Origin: Setophaga petechia
Taxonomy: Eukaryota > Chordata > Aves > Passeriformes > Parulidae
Assembly (NCBI GenBank): GCA_024362935.1
Contig: JANCRA010000032.1
Span: forward strand, 7,107,440-7,171,439
DNA: 64,000 bases
Direction of reading: 5' to 3'
Under the pieces are notes generated by a model. The model had not been told where the DNA came from, searched no databases, and saw only the letters and a list, made by a program, of their open reading frames with translations. This document shows positions 13,401 through 28,400 of this stretch, in pieces. The number at the start of each line of letters is the position of its first letter. The first letter of the stretch is position 1. The position numbers and the translations under genes were made by a program.

Positions 13401-16400
13401 GAACATACATATTTTTCTTCATTATTTATCTTGCATATCTTATGGGTAGATCCTGCTTGCAATGGGACTCATGTACCAAAGGACAAGAAAGAGAACCAAC
13501 TGCTGAAAACACTTGTAATATGAGTCATTTCCAGGCTACAGCAGTAATAGAGCAGAGCTATGCCTTTTGTTCCTACCATTGCAAATGCAACACAAAAGGC
13601 AGCAGGAGATAGAGACAGCCTGCTGCATGTATCGATCATAAGGCTTTCATTCACACCTTCACGGTTTTGCCATTGTCCCACTTACCTAAACATTTATATG
13701 TTTATTGCAGCCAATCCACATGTGAAGAAAAAGTATGGCATTGTGGACAATTTAGTCTTCAACATGAGTAATTGAAGGAGAGCCTTACCTGAGCTCTTGA
13801 TGGGGAACAGGTGAAATAACAACAAAATAGCTTGATTGACTTGAGATTTCATGCAGAAATCTTTCCAATCAGGGATTTCATAGCATTTCACCAATAACAA
13901 ATTGCATCCACTAATACTGCCACCAGGTCAGTAAATTGTTACAAAACACCTTTTACTAAAACAATAGGAAGAGATTTGCTCACACACAGAATGAAATTGG
14001 TTCTTTGGTGACAGAACATCTTGTCAATACACCACTTATATTTAAGCCTTGTGATGAAAGCAGTTAGGATCTAAATGAAAGACTAAAAGGTAAATATTAC
14101 TTACTTTTCCCTAATTTCTTTTAGTGAACTCTCCAAAGATTTGGATTTTATACTCCCAGATCCAGGTGATTTATCCCATTTATTTTCCTCAATGTCAGCT
14201 TCTTCACCTTTTTCTTTGTGCTTTTCACTGGCCAGTTCATCTCCTTTTTCAGGCTTCTTGAGAAGCTAAGAGATATTTGTTTATATTGTGGTGCAAAATT
14301 ATTCTCCTCTATTGTACAGGCATTTGAATAAGTACTAAATATATCAGTAACCTGCTAAGATTGGAGATACCTTATTTACATGCTAGGAATATATTTTACA
14401 AAGCATGAAATGTAAAGTTCTTTAAAAAGGGTGGTTTACATTTGCTAAGGAGTGACATTCATTATTAGGCATTCAACTGCACACTTTCAAAGACATGGAG
14501 AATACTGGAGAAAGCACTTACCTGTTCTTCTCAGAGCACTTACCTACTCTTCTCTCCTGAGTTATAAACATAAAGACATTATTATGGTCTATGGTTTCTT
14601 AGAAATCATGTAACAGAGCTCAATGTCATTGCCCATAAAATAAGAAGCAGAACCTCTACAATACTACAAAGAGAGCAGGATTAATACTTCACTCCTTGAA
14701 ATATTATATAAAATGTCTGTCATATGAATTGGGATAGACAGGCATGTAGAAGTAGGTGCTTAGTACATCCTGACACAAATACAGATTGGGAAAAACTTGT
14801 GATATTAGCAGAACAGAAGTCATTGCAGTTTCACCTTGAAGATGAGGATTTTCAAGAAGTCTGTTTCTTTCATAGCAACCCATACAGGGTTTCAGCAGAG
14901 TATAGTATTACAGGCATAAACTTTATACAAGGACCAACTGTCTCAAATTATTACCCTACCATATCAATTCTAGGCAGAACACCTCAGTCTTTCTATTCCA
15001 TGATTTTGTTTCTGAAATGAGCACAGATTAATCTTCTCCAATATTTGAAACTTCCACAATGTTTCTCTCAGGTAATATTTTCCTTTACTTTCAGAGACAG
15101 AAATAGCTTTCAGGGTCATATCACCACAGATATGTCATGGATTCTAGGGCTTTTTGGACAGGCATTTTTAGGTAATATATTTCAAGGATTAAGTCCCTTT
15201 TCTTATGAAGTTCTAGAGTATTTTTTTTATGCCCAGATATGAAAAACATGCAATTCAGCTTCAGAATTTACTATTTTTATACTTTTAGGTGAAGAAAACT
15301 GTTTTCCAAGAACAAATGAGGAAAGATGTCCACAGTTCTGTGGCTTCTCACCACCAGTAAATCTGAGTCAAGTTCTTGCTTTATACTACAGATTCTTATA
15401 CCAAATTTCTTCTTTAAAACAGCCTATAAAGCCTTTCCAATAACAAAAAATTTGGTTCAGATGAACAGTTTTATCTATGTCATCTTGCAGAAATAAGATG
15501 GTTTTATATGGCCTGACTTCTTAGCACAAGATAAACCCTCCTAAGTGATGTCATTAAAATTCATTCAGATTGCTGAAAGGCACTGCAACCTGAAATTAGC
15601 ATACAATTAAGATACATCAGTTCTGAACATAAACATAAATATGTGTCTCTGCATACATGGCCAAAGGAAGATTTGCATGACAGAAAGTATTAAAGCTATG
15701 TTTCACAGAAACACAGAATCACAGAATATTCTGAGTTAGAGGAGATCCACAAGGATCATGAAGTCCAACTCTTAAATGAATGGCCTGTAAGGGCATCAAA
15801 CCCACAATAATCTTCCAACAGGCTGGCACAGAACAATTTGGTTCTGTCAGGTAATGCTGGCATGGAATGTTGCAGAGTTGTATGAAGATGCCTGAGTTAT
15901 CTGCTCTAACTGCACCAGCACACCATGGTAGGTAAGGCCATCAGTCACACTTTCAAACAACACTTTGTCAAAGCCCTACATTACTTCCCCTTCCAGTGAA
16001 AACTGGTTTGGTGACTCCACACTGTGCTGTTGTACACTAAATAAACACTGAGATACCAAAGAACTTCTGGATAACTTCAAAAGGAGAATAATTTTTTTCA
16101 TTGATCTCAGTTACCTTGATCCTTATTTCTTTTTCAGAAATCTTCTTTTGCTTCTCCACTTCTTTTCTTTTACGTCTTTCTTCTTCTCTGCGTTTCCTTT
16201 TCTCTTCCTCCCGCAAACGTTTCTTTTCCAATTCTCTCCGCCTTCGTTCTTCTCTTTTCTCTTCTCGTATTCTCTGAAGAGTTCAATAATGATTAATTGT
16301 AAATTGTCCAACAGAAAACCATATGAAACAGAAATGTGGAACTTCAGGCAAAAGTCTGAACGTACCTGCTTTTCTAATTTTCTATTTTTAATATATTCCA

Positions 16401-19400
16401 AAAGGGGTGTTGTTCTTCTAGCTAAAACACAAAAAATTTGTGATATAGTGTTCAACTCCTAAAATGTACTCATTTATTTACTTTAGTATTAACCCCCTTT
16501 TTCCAGCTTTATCTGAAAGGGAGCTAAGTTATTGATAAACCTATTTGCTTCATGTATTTTTGAAGGAATTCCCATCATTCTGCTTTAGAAACACCTCATT
16601 ACTTTTTTGCTGTTAGCATTAGAAGCAACAGAAATATGTTGCACAATTATTTGATATTTAATTAAATATCACATCCTTTCAGTTCACAAGAACGGCTTTT
16701 CTTTCCTGCTCAATGAATGGCTATTTCACCAAAAAAAGAAAGAAATGTGTTCAGAATCTATTCCTCCTTTTTAATTCTGTACATCAAAACCTAGCTATAT
16801 TGTTGTTCATATACAGCCCACATTACTGTAACTCACATAGCCCTTTTCAAACTCAGTTTTCAAAGTACATCAGGAAGGAAACATTTTCAGTCCCATAAAA
16901 CATTTTCATTTATCTGACATATAGTATTCACCTTTCCACGGGAAAACAGGAGGAATAACAGATAAGCAGTTTGTCCCAGGTTACATAGGAAAGTATTAGC
17001 AGATCCAATAAAACTCTGGCTTCCAAAATTGCTAATAAAACGTCTCATCTACTGGATCACACAGCCATTCTTTTATTACAGAGCTGTCTCCACACTCTGA
17101 AATCAAGGTACCTGCCTGAACCATCCCTAAATTCTATAAAAACTTCGAGAACATAATCAAATTCTTTATCATGTTCCTTATCAAATTCTTTATTCATGAC
17201 TGTCAGTACTGAACTCAGACTTCAATTCAGCCTGTAGTTACAGCTGTGAGTAGTTACAACAAATTTTGTCAGTTTTAGACATCCCAGAATAGAAAATGTT
17301 TACTACTTGAAATTGCTCTACAGTTACATAGTGGATTCCCCCTCAAACCACAGAAAAACATTCCCTATTGAAATGCATGACAAAATTTGAAAGAAAAGAA
17401 AGAAAAACATGAATTAGAAAAGTCTTCAACAAATTTGAAATGACATGGCCAAAATCTAGATAATTCATATCCCAAAGACATTGAAATGTTTTTGCATTGA
17501 AAGTTGGATTATGCTGGGGGCAATCCATTCATTAATAACAAAATTTTGTTACACAGTTATGAATTGGAAGGCTGATAGGATTCATTGTTTCTTTTTAGCA
17601 AATATTAATGGTGGGAATCAACAACCAATAAAGATTGTTGATTTGATATTTTCCTCCTTCTATTCCTAGATTTTCCATGCCTCCCCATCCTCCCCACCTG
17701 CCCAGGATTTCTGACAAGTTTTAGGTCCCCAGAGCCCCCTTCAAGTCCTCAGATCTGAGTTTTGCCTCTCTCTCCTCCTCCCTAAGTTTCCCTGCCTAAG
17801 CAGTGGCTGCCTCTGGGCATCTTTACATGCTGAAAGAGATCACAAACTGTAACTGAAAAGTCTGGGGAAAGGCTAAACTGCACTGAGAGTTGAGACCTTG
17901 ACCCTAGTCGTGACTAAGACTGTAGTGCAAGAGGTTTAACAAGAAATTGTAACTTGAAGTTTAAGGGAGTGAAGCAGTATGATTAGTACTACCAAAAGAG
18001 GAAGGGGGAAAAAATGTTTATCAAATTTGAATCTTACCCAACATATTTAAAAGAAAATAAACTACTAAATGAAGAGCTGTGTCAGCAAAACTTTACATTT
18101 TATCTTGCTGTCTACAAACAACCCAGAAAAAACTGCTTATCTTCCTCTTGCTACAGTGAAAATCTTTCATATTTCTCTGTCACATGGAAACTGATTAGCC
18201 AATGCATCTGGCATGATGCATAAAACATGTTGGTTTGCAGTAACTTTACATGGAGAAATTCTGAGCATGTGAGGCTCAATTCTGCCCCAGTCTTGGGCAC
18301 ATCTTTCATTGACATCAGTAGGAGTAACACCTTTGAAACTGGACACACAGCTAAATCCTTACATAATTTTGCTGTAAACATGCTAACTGCTGAAGAAATC
18401 TTTAGTTTTGTATTGATAGTGATGGCCACAGCTTTGAATGGCAGGAAAAATAAAGCAACTAGTTTGATTTCCTCTGATTTAACAGAAATGAAACATTAAA
18501 AGCCTTAAAGCTGCCTTCAGTTAATATTGTTACTCAGAAATCTGCAACTCTCAAGATTAATAAACTTCCCTGATAGAATATTTTTAAGTTAATAAATCTT
18601 CTTGAAAACATAAACTTTTTGCAAAATGCAAACTTATTACAAATTTTTTACTGCCTTTACTCTGCTGTCAACCAGAGAACCATGGAAGATTCGGGGTAAA
18701 TAAAAAATATTGGGTGCCTTCCCTATTTAAAACAGCAACAAACAAGTTTTATTGATAACAGAGTTATCTAAATGTCCATTTCCATTTCCTCTAAATGATT
18801 AGAGTTCCAAATCTCTCCAGTTAACTCTCAAACAGCAGTAACAAGTGACAGGAAAGGGGAAATGGCCTCAAGATGTAACTGAGCAGGTTTGTATTGGATA
18901 CTAAGAAAATTTCTTCACAGAAGACTGTCAAGCACTGGAACAGCCTGCCCAGGGAAATGAAGTTGCTGTCCCTGGAGGTATTTAAAAGATGTGGAGTTGT
19001 TGCATTTAGGGGCATGGTTTAGTGGTGGACTTGGCACTGTTGAGTTAATGGTTCTACTTGATGTTCTTGAACAGCAAGTTTCCAACCTAAATGATTCTAT
19101 GATTCTAATCAAAAGAGGTGGCCACTTTTTCACTGTAAAGAAATAACAGCAAAGGTCAAATTTTTTTCCTCTCAAATGTCACACCTAGGGAAAGACTAAC
19201 TGTTCTGCATGTTATCACTTGAAGATACACCAAAATTCCATGTCATCCTGAAAACTTTATACTAGCACTGAAGATTTCAGTGCTCACCTTATTTAAAATT
19301 CCCCCCCAGCACTGTGGAAGCCATGCTGCATGCATACAGAAAACAAGATGTTGCCTTACTTTTAAAGCTTTTCCAGAATCTTGACCATGAGAACAGACAG

Positions 19401-22400
19401 AGATCATTTCATGTTTCTTAATCAAAGCAGCTAATATCAGGGATCAATGGTTAAGTATTCAGCTATTTTGTGTTTTAAAAATAAATCTTTAATCTACTAA
19501 TACACTGTAAGTACTCAGAATTACTAAAGGCCTATTTCTGAAGCCAGTGTGTGTGCATGCAAAAGTTGAAGTGAAACCAAATGATTTCATACATAGAGAC
19601 TTTCAGGTTTACTGTTACTACTTGCCTGGAAAACAAATATTTAACTGGTACTATAAATCTGTTAGACTGAACAGGTCAGCTCTTGCAGGTAGTATCATAA
19701 AGACAAAAAGTAAGATATTGAATATTCTCAATAATAAGAAAAATCAAGAAAACAGACCAATGAGTTCCCTTGTTTTGGCCTCAATCTCTCCCAAAAGAAT
19801 CTCAGGATTGGCACAGATCTTGTCTTCATCAGCACAATAATTCTCTAAAAATTTCCTATATTCTGGATCTGTGAAGAAAAATTTTTGAATTATATTAATA
19901 CTTTGCAATACATAACAGAAATTTTCCACTGTGATGTCAAGAAAAGATGCTTACCATCTTCAATGCTCCCAGCTTTGGTATCTTTCTTCTTCAGCTTCTT
20001 TTTTGAAATCTTCTGAAATGGAGCAAATTCAACCACTGCAGGATATTCCAAACCTTAAAAGAAATAAATCCTTAATTTTTTTGAGGGGGAGAAACATTCC
20101 CTGCCTTCAAGTAAGATCTTCCAAACTCTTGAACACATGTTGGGAAGTCTTATGTGAAAACAAACGTAAATGTTTCTATAACTCACTCCTTAACTTCTAA
20201 TGAAAAGTTACATGAAGAGGTATTTAAAATTTTTAAATCTTTTATTTGGATATGATGACAAGACTGAAAATGAGGATGAACATTGTTGCAAAATAAATTT
20301 TTGGCAATATTATTTATAGCTCCCGTTTAATTATTCACAGAACTTGGTTAGAAAAATCTATCACAAAATCTCAGTCTGACAAGTGATTAAGTATTATTGG
20401 GAAATAAGTCTGGAACTGTTGAGTTGCTTTTCTAAGGCTTTGTTGCCTAAAGGTCTAAAAAATAAATAAATGCCAGGTAATATATGCAATAAAACAACAA
20501 AGCATCTCCTTTCAGAATCACAACTGTAAAACTCAGCACAGAGAATTGTGTGTAACTTCTCTGTTTATGATGGACTGTGCAACTCCTGCCTGTGTTTTTA
20601 CTGGCAGGGATTCTTTGCTTTGAGTTGGCTTCCTCTGTGGACTGGAGTAAGAACCGTGCATGGGGTTTGAACTGCACTTGATCTCCACTTGCAGCAGGTT
20701 CAAGATTACACTTTGTTCAAGTCCAAGGAAAACTTGTCTTCAGTCTGCTAGAACATTTGTTAATCTTACTGAATCTGCTAATCCTTATTTCAGTTTTAGC
20801 CTCAAAATGCAATGCTGCCACAAGCCTCAACAGAGAGCACTTCTGATCAAACCTTGTGCTTTTTAATTGTGCAAGCAATCATGTCAAACTGGCCAACTGT
20901 GTCCAAGCTTAGTTTTTATTCTGGTTTCAGTCCAGCATAATGCTTCTTTCCAGTTTTAAATTTTAAAACACTCAGAATTTTAAATCTGGGAAATGCACAC
21001 TGCTAGGAATGTGTTGTTCTTCATCTCTACAAAAACCATCTAAATCTGAGGGATATTAGAAAGAATAAAACATCACAGGTAGGAAATGCTGAAGAAGAAT
21101 TCATTGGTTTGACAGCTTTAGAGATCAGTTTCTAGTAAGAGTGGGCAGGACTACTTTTCACAGGATCTCTGCAACACTGAGTATACAGAATAGAAAAATG
21201 TTTGTATGGGAGAGTCACAAATCTATGTCTATTTTACATAACCTATGCAACTTTTTACAGAAGGTATGTCTGAATGAGGTAAGGAACTGCTAAAGTTGTG
21301 CTAAACCACTTCATATTGATGGCAGTTTCATACTCCTGCAGACGACCTGGATTTATCCACATCTACATTACAGACTTTTTCTTTACTGCTGGGCAAACAT
21401 TTGCAGACTGAACATTTTAAAACTGCCAATCAATTTTGCCATTCTTGTTCTCGGAACTCAACTCAAGATGTAAAGGCCCTCTACATGTCTTAAAAATGGG
21501 CAACCAAAATATTGAAGATTTCTTCTTGCTTTTTCCAAACAGGAGTAAGTGGCAGAACTTTAGCTCAGATGTAAAATTCTGTGCTCACAATGTGTTCAGT
21601 TACTATTGTAATGAATTGTGAAGTTTGCATAAGGTAATTTTCTTAGTATGGTCTTGACAGTGCATTGCCTAAAGTACTAATGCAGATAAAGCATGCACAC
21701 AACATAGACAAGCAAAACTGCATGGACAAATATATTTTGCACTTTATTATGTTTTAAGTGATAAATGTTAACATATTTTTATGTAATTAACTGCATAGTG
21801 ATGAAATAATGGCCTAACTAGGAAACAAAAAGCAAATTGATGCTCTAAACTGCTATATGTATACATACACATTTAATATCTTACAAACAGTCCAACCTTT
21901 ATTATCAATGAAGACATAGCCATCAAAGCGATCTCTAAAAAGAAGGATGTCCTCAGGATTTCTAAAGTTAATGTATGCTCTTGAGTAGAGATGAGGATAA
22001 AGGCTGCAACAAGAAATTTTATTTTATGTTACTTATTATTCTTTTCAGGGCTAGGGAAAACATAAAACCAGAGGAATCACATCGTAATTCTCATCTTCTC
22101 TGAGAAACTGCTACCTTAAGCAGTCTCTGCATTTACACATCTAATGACATATATATATGAGAAAAAGTAACAGGACATCAGAGTTCTGTATGCAACTGCG
22201 AAATTTATTCTGAACTGACACAAATATTTCCAGTTTATTTTGTCCCCCTATATTGGAGAGCATACATTTCCAACTGTGCAGGATCAAAACTTTAATATTG
22301 CCCAATTTAAGAGACATGAATAACAGCAGTGCTTTTGGGGAACTTCTTGGGCATATTAAGAAAAGTCTTGTATCACTGAAAAGGAAAAGTAAAGTAAAAG

Positions 22401-25400
22401 ACTGCAGTGAAGTGGCAGCTTCCAGGCTGTCACTGTATTTAAATAGATTTCCACCTTTAAGAGAGAATAAAAAGCCTAATAGTTGGCAATATAATGCACT
22501 GAATTATACACAAATAAATAAACTCCATCAGACATCCATGTGTTATCAATGTACATGCAATGTCTAGTTGTGACCAACAGTTGCTGTGAAAATCCAAAGC
22601 ATAGCAAAAGAAACAGGTACTTAAATAATTCTGATTCTTCAAAAATTTATTGGCATAGATCCCACTCCATGGGTAAATGTTTAATGTGCCTGATAAAAAC
22701 CTCAGGGTTGGCACACCACAACCACGATGAAACAGAGGTAATGTAATGAATTAGAACTCATCAGCTAAGTTATTGTGAGTCATGGCATGTACATGCTTTA
22801 AACTCCTGCAACTGCTATATCTAAGTCAGTTTGTATTAAATTAACTTAATGATGACTACATATTACATCAAGTTTCTGAACAAATCTTAACACAAGCCCA
22901 TATCTTTAAAATACCTATAATTCTATAATTCCAATAGTTTATAATTCCATTGTCACCTATGCCTGTCTTCAGACCAACTCACCACTGGCACCAGGAGACA
23001 ATAAACACACAGAGCTGCAATTGTATTTCAATCCCATAGCTTTTTCAAAATCAGATTTCACAATGAGTGAGAAAGAGCAAAAATATGGATTGGATCACAG
23101 GATCCATGCATGTGGCAGCTCAAAGCAACACTGTTCCCAAGTAATTTTTTTTCTTTTTAAAATATGCATCCATATGGATTCCACTTACAGTGTTAGGAGG
23201 AGACCATAAAGAGCAGTGCTGTCAATCACCAATGGTTTTGTACACCCACCAATTTTGTGTTTGATCCGGTAGCCAGAAGAAATGTTAAAAAAGCAAAACA
23301 ACCTAGAGGGCTTTTTTCATTTAGCTACTTTGTAAATACCAGCTATGAAGTGTTTCTACAGCTTGAAGAAGATGAACTATTTCCAAGGAAGACAGGAAGA
23401 GTCATTTTATCCATATATAGCCAGTATATTTTGACATTCTAGGATAGGAACAGCATTGTGTGGATGGTAAGTAGATAACTGCAAAAATGATAAGTGGGTA
23501 ACTGCTTGGGCATGCCAGGGCTGAGAGATGCTATAGCATGGCTGCAGAGTTATCACCAAGATGCAAAGCAGATATAAAGAGACAGATTTCTTCTCATCAA
23601 ATTTAAAGAAGACAAAATTTAACAATTTTCATAATTACACAGAGTTAAATGTATTTTAAAATGTGTAAGGTGGGAATTTTATTGCAGCAATCTATAGCTG
23701 TACTGGAAGCAATGTCTCTGTGCTGCCTAATGGCTACAACAGTCAAAGTCTCAGATAACTGGGGCTCCCATGAAGAAGGAAACTTCCTTCTCTGTCATAT
23801 CAACAGCACTACTCTTATCTTTCATGTGCTTTGAGGTTTAAATTAAACAAGGCCTGACATTAGACTGATATGATTGTACCCTTGAAGTGCTAAACATTCA
23901 TCAGATAAAAATCTTGAGGGAGCATTATTTTTCATTCCAGTTATTACCTGAGATTGAGGAACTGAGTTTTAGTGCCTAGTCTAAATAACTACTCCACTGT
24001 TCTTTCCATCTTCAGCTTTTGTAAAATACTAAAACTTTCTATAGATTAAAGACTGTTACTTGGAGAAGGGTCCACTCCTACATTACTGTGGCACTTCTCT
24101 GCCTCAGTGCACAGCAAGCAGATTCATCATACAGTTGGATTTTTTCTTCCTGTAGGAACTTAGAACCTTATGGTTAGACTCATTGTGCAACAGAACTGAA
24201 AATACAAAGGCTTACTCCTTCCTTGTTTCCTTCAGCTGGTATATCAGTGCAATCTCTTTCACCTTCTTTGGCAACATAATCTTTTCCTGGTATACAACAT
24301 AATATTTTTCTGGCTCTTTCAGCTTAAACAGAGTGAATATCTTTAAAATGGAGGAACAACTGATATGATTATTAAGCACTCATCAGTAAGAACAAACTGA
24401 GTCTGTATAAACAGGCCTCTGGAAAACAGATTTAGAATTTACCTTGCAAGTAAGGGATCTAGTGTTGTTGCTATACATTTTTAACATCTTTAAGAACTTC
24501 ACACACATCAGCAGAAACATACATCAATGTAAAGGCATGGTTGAGCACAGCAGGATATTGATGTGCAGCACAATAACACAGCACTGTCTGTCCATTACTG
24601 TAGCTATGTATTGGGGCAGAAAGTTGCAGAAACAGAGCTGCGACAACGCTTCTCTGATGGAGCCATTTCCACCAAAGAGCTGGTTCTCATATGCATGTGA
24701 GTTAGCTATCACAGTGCTGAGTGCACAAAACCCACCCAAATGAGTGTTTCAAACTCTTGTCTTAGGCTTCTCACCCAGCAAAGTGTACAGTGTGCCTAAA
24801 AAAGTGAGTAAAATTAACATTCTAGGTGGGAAGCTAACTAAACCTAGCAAATTTGAAATACTTAGCACTGGATTGCATATATATCACTTTTCCTCTAGGT
24901 TTCACACATATGATTTCCAGCAGCTACTCCCCACCCTGGATTGTCTTTACCTATCCATTCAGAACTCAACAGCATGGTCACGCAGCAAAGAATGCACAGG
25001 GCTTCACAGGGCTACAGGCACTCTGAGGCTAACCCCTCCTAGGAAGAAACACTCTTGCTTGACTTGTGTACTTAGTATTTAGCAGTTACTGGCTAAAATA
25101 CTCTTTACTCTTCAGGATTTTGTCTTCCAGCTGAGTCCTACAGAAGTGAACTGTGTGTCTCCTGCTTTTTTCAAGTATCTACCACCAGAGTTTTCATTCA
25201 GGATCTGAAATTCAGTTTTATCATCCAAGAGCTGGTTCCATTTTGCCATATGTTTGCTGTCTATAATGCTGCTTTCCATACGTAAAATGTTTTGGACAGA
25301 TGCACTGCACATGTCGGCACTTGGAGCAATCTCTATGGAAATAACCCAGATGAGTCTGAGTGTACACATTTATTCATTCCAACACAGTTTCTTTTTTCTT

Positions 25401-28400
25401 CTGCTCTGCATTCAAGGGTATTCAGTCTTTCAGGGTACATTTATTTCTGTAACACTTAGTCTATAATTTTTTTAAGTCCTTATTTTTCTAGCAACTTTAA
25501 TAACAAACACATTCTAAATGTTTACTTCTTCTACAACACAATTGTTTTTAACAAATTGTCTAAAAAGATTGACATATAGAAACATAATTTGAAATAGTTA
25601 CTTACAGTCTAAACAGCACCATATTAACTATAAAACCAGCGATCTCCTCTTAGTAAAATACTTATCAACCCATGAATCATGGTGGGCATTTATAAAATAT
25701 ATACTTACATGTATATAGAGCTCGACAACTAAATTTTGGAGAGTCAAATAGCTCCTCCACACATTAATACAGTAATTGATAACTCATCATTGACACTGTC
25801 ATGTCAAGCTAAAATCCCCTGGCCTTCATCCTTGACATCTTCTGTGGCCATGCCCATTATGGGTGGAACTAGCACAATTTCCAATAAGCTTAGTCTTTCC
25901 TTTTTACAGCTCTAAATGAGCAGTTTGCCTGGCAGAGGAAGCAGAAACACCAGAGTTGTGCCAATCAAAGCCTGTCAATTATTTCACCCAGAACACAGTA
26001 GTGGTGGTTCCCTTGAAGCACTAAAGGCACTGCCCCTTCAGTGCTGCAGTTCCTGGGTGCAAACCTACAGCCTACAGTGCTAATGCTCTTTAGCTACAAT
26101 AATCCTGAGCACAATGTTGGGAAGAAGTTATGGAGGGGAAAGGAAGAGTGCTCTTCGGAAAAGCTTTATCACTCTGTGATATGTAGCACGGCACTGACTA
26201 TTTGAACTGTTTTCATGCAAGCAAGGCTTGTGTTCAGATTTCTTTCCTTTCATAACCTCACAACACTATCAACAATTCCTGGCACTCAGTGCCAGTCCAG
26301 AGAGATTACCCAAACCCTGAAGAGCCAGAGCTCAATCATTTGACTGGTGATTAGTCAAATCTTCAGAATAGGCTCAGAAACCCTTACTAGCAGACAAAAA
26401 GAAGAGTGTGTCTGGAAAAAATAGTTAATATTTGAAGTGTGAGTACACAACAGTCTATCAAGAAGGCAGAGTCTTATTATCATCTATAAACAGTGTTTTG
26501 TTTGCATTTTGATGTCAATATGCAAGAGAAAATAAATGTAATGCAGTGAATCAGATGAATCTGAAAAAGGAACGAAACACAAGTCACTTTCTGAAATTAT
26601 TTTACTGAAATAGATGTAACTGAAAAACTGAAAATTACATTAATCACATGAAATTTGAAAAAGTTTTATAGCTTGCCTATAACATGACATTGCAAACTTA
26701 AAGATAAGACAAAGATATTATAAAGATTACAAAAAAAAGAGAAACTGGAGTTGATATGCATATCTTTGTTTTGTCCTCTAGGATGAATTATCTTGGAAAT
26801 AAAAATGTAGAAACAGCCACAGTTAGACGTCTCTACTGCCCTTATCAACAGCAACTAACAGAGAATGCCAGAAGAAAATTTATTAAAAAGGGGAAAATGT
26901 ACAAATACTTCACTCAGTTCATAATTGCAAGTACCTGCAGCCCAGAGACTTTGTAATACCAAACTTCTAACTTATGTTTAATAGGTTTTCATAGATAAAT
27001 ATCTGTCTGAGTATTTGTCTAACTGCTCCTGACCCATTTCCAACATTCATCATTGGTGGCATGAATTTCTGAAAAGCTCTAAAATCTGAATGAGCTTATA
27101 TAAACTTCTGTGATATAGTAACACAGGATGTGATCAAACTGAGATGTTACAGCTCTTAAGGAAACTTGTCTGCTTCTGCATCAAAGCATCTCTATGCCTC
27201 TTTCCAACAGATCATCTTCACTGAGTAGCTTCTTCAAATCCTTCTCATTGGGTAACATGACATTTCTTTTCATCTTCACATGTTTTTGTTATCACTGAAT
27301 TCTCTGGATTGCTTGCCACTATGCACATGGTACAGGATCTAGAAAAAAGCTATTCAGTGAAAGACAGAAAACATGCCAACCTTGTCCTGTAGCTTTTCCT
27401 GTTAGCTGGAATGACATGAAGACAAATGCACAGAGTTTGCTGAAATCTTGTGAACTGCCCATAACATGACAGACTATGGCAATATAATGTCTTATACTCA
27501 AAAAAGTATTCTCAGCTGGGTAAGAGAAGACTGAGATTAACCTTGATTAAACTTTTACTTTCTGGAAGTTTATTATATATTCCTCAGTGGATAACGTAAA
27601 GAGATGACTCATAAAAAGATATATGTGGGTATGTGTCAGCATTTGAACAAAGGGGACAAAAGACACAAGGTGGTATTGTGTCAGTCAAAAAACAAATAAT
27701 CAGTCAAGCCAACACTGCAGAATGGCAGTGAAATGCCCACATAAACTGTGTAGTTTGATGAAAGAAGCTGTAGCTGTACAAACCTGGTAAAGATAAACCC
27801 ATTCCAAAAAAACCCATCTTCTGTCTGAAAACACATTTTTTGAAAAGCAGGATGAAGAAAAATGCAGCGAACACAAAACATTTCATGCTGAAAAATTCAA
27901 ACAAATGATTTTTTTTTAGTGAGTTTGGATTTGTGAAGGCAGAAGAGAATAACATTACAAATGACAGTGTGAGAGAAAAAACAGTATCTTTCGTTGCTAA
28001 CCTGCCACAGATGCAATTAAACGAGTGAACAGCAAGATTTCTGAGTAATCCAAAATGGAGAGAAAATGAAACTTTATATATGCAACTATTGTCAGTGCCT
28101 TCTCTTTTCTAAAGAGGCTGACTTCCTAAATTCTTATGCAAACTTTTCAGGAAAATTAAAACTGGAATTTTTTAAACTGTTAATTGGCATTTATGCATCT
28201 TAACACAGTGAGAACCGACACTCTTCTTGAGAGAATTTTTGGTTTGCCTTTGGTATTTTCTTCTTATCAAATGAACAGCTGGGACAGAAGCCTTAAAGAG
28301 GCCCACTTGGAAACAGAGACGTCAAAGTTCAGAAGAGCAATGTAAGGTACAAAGATTTCCAATCAGAGTAAGTTCTCCTCCTTCTCCATTTCACATCCTT

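Noticed and set aside
16115..16273. Pyrimidine-rich tract that looks like a microsatellite.
   Set aside because: It is UPF3A exon 7, encoding the charged coiled coil, with proper splice sites and conservation.
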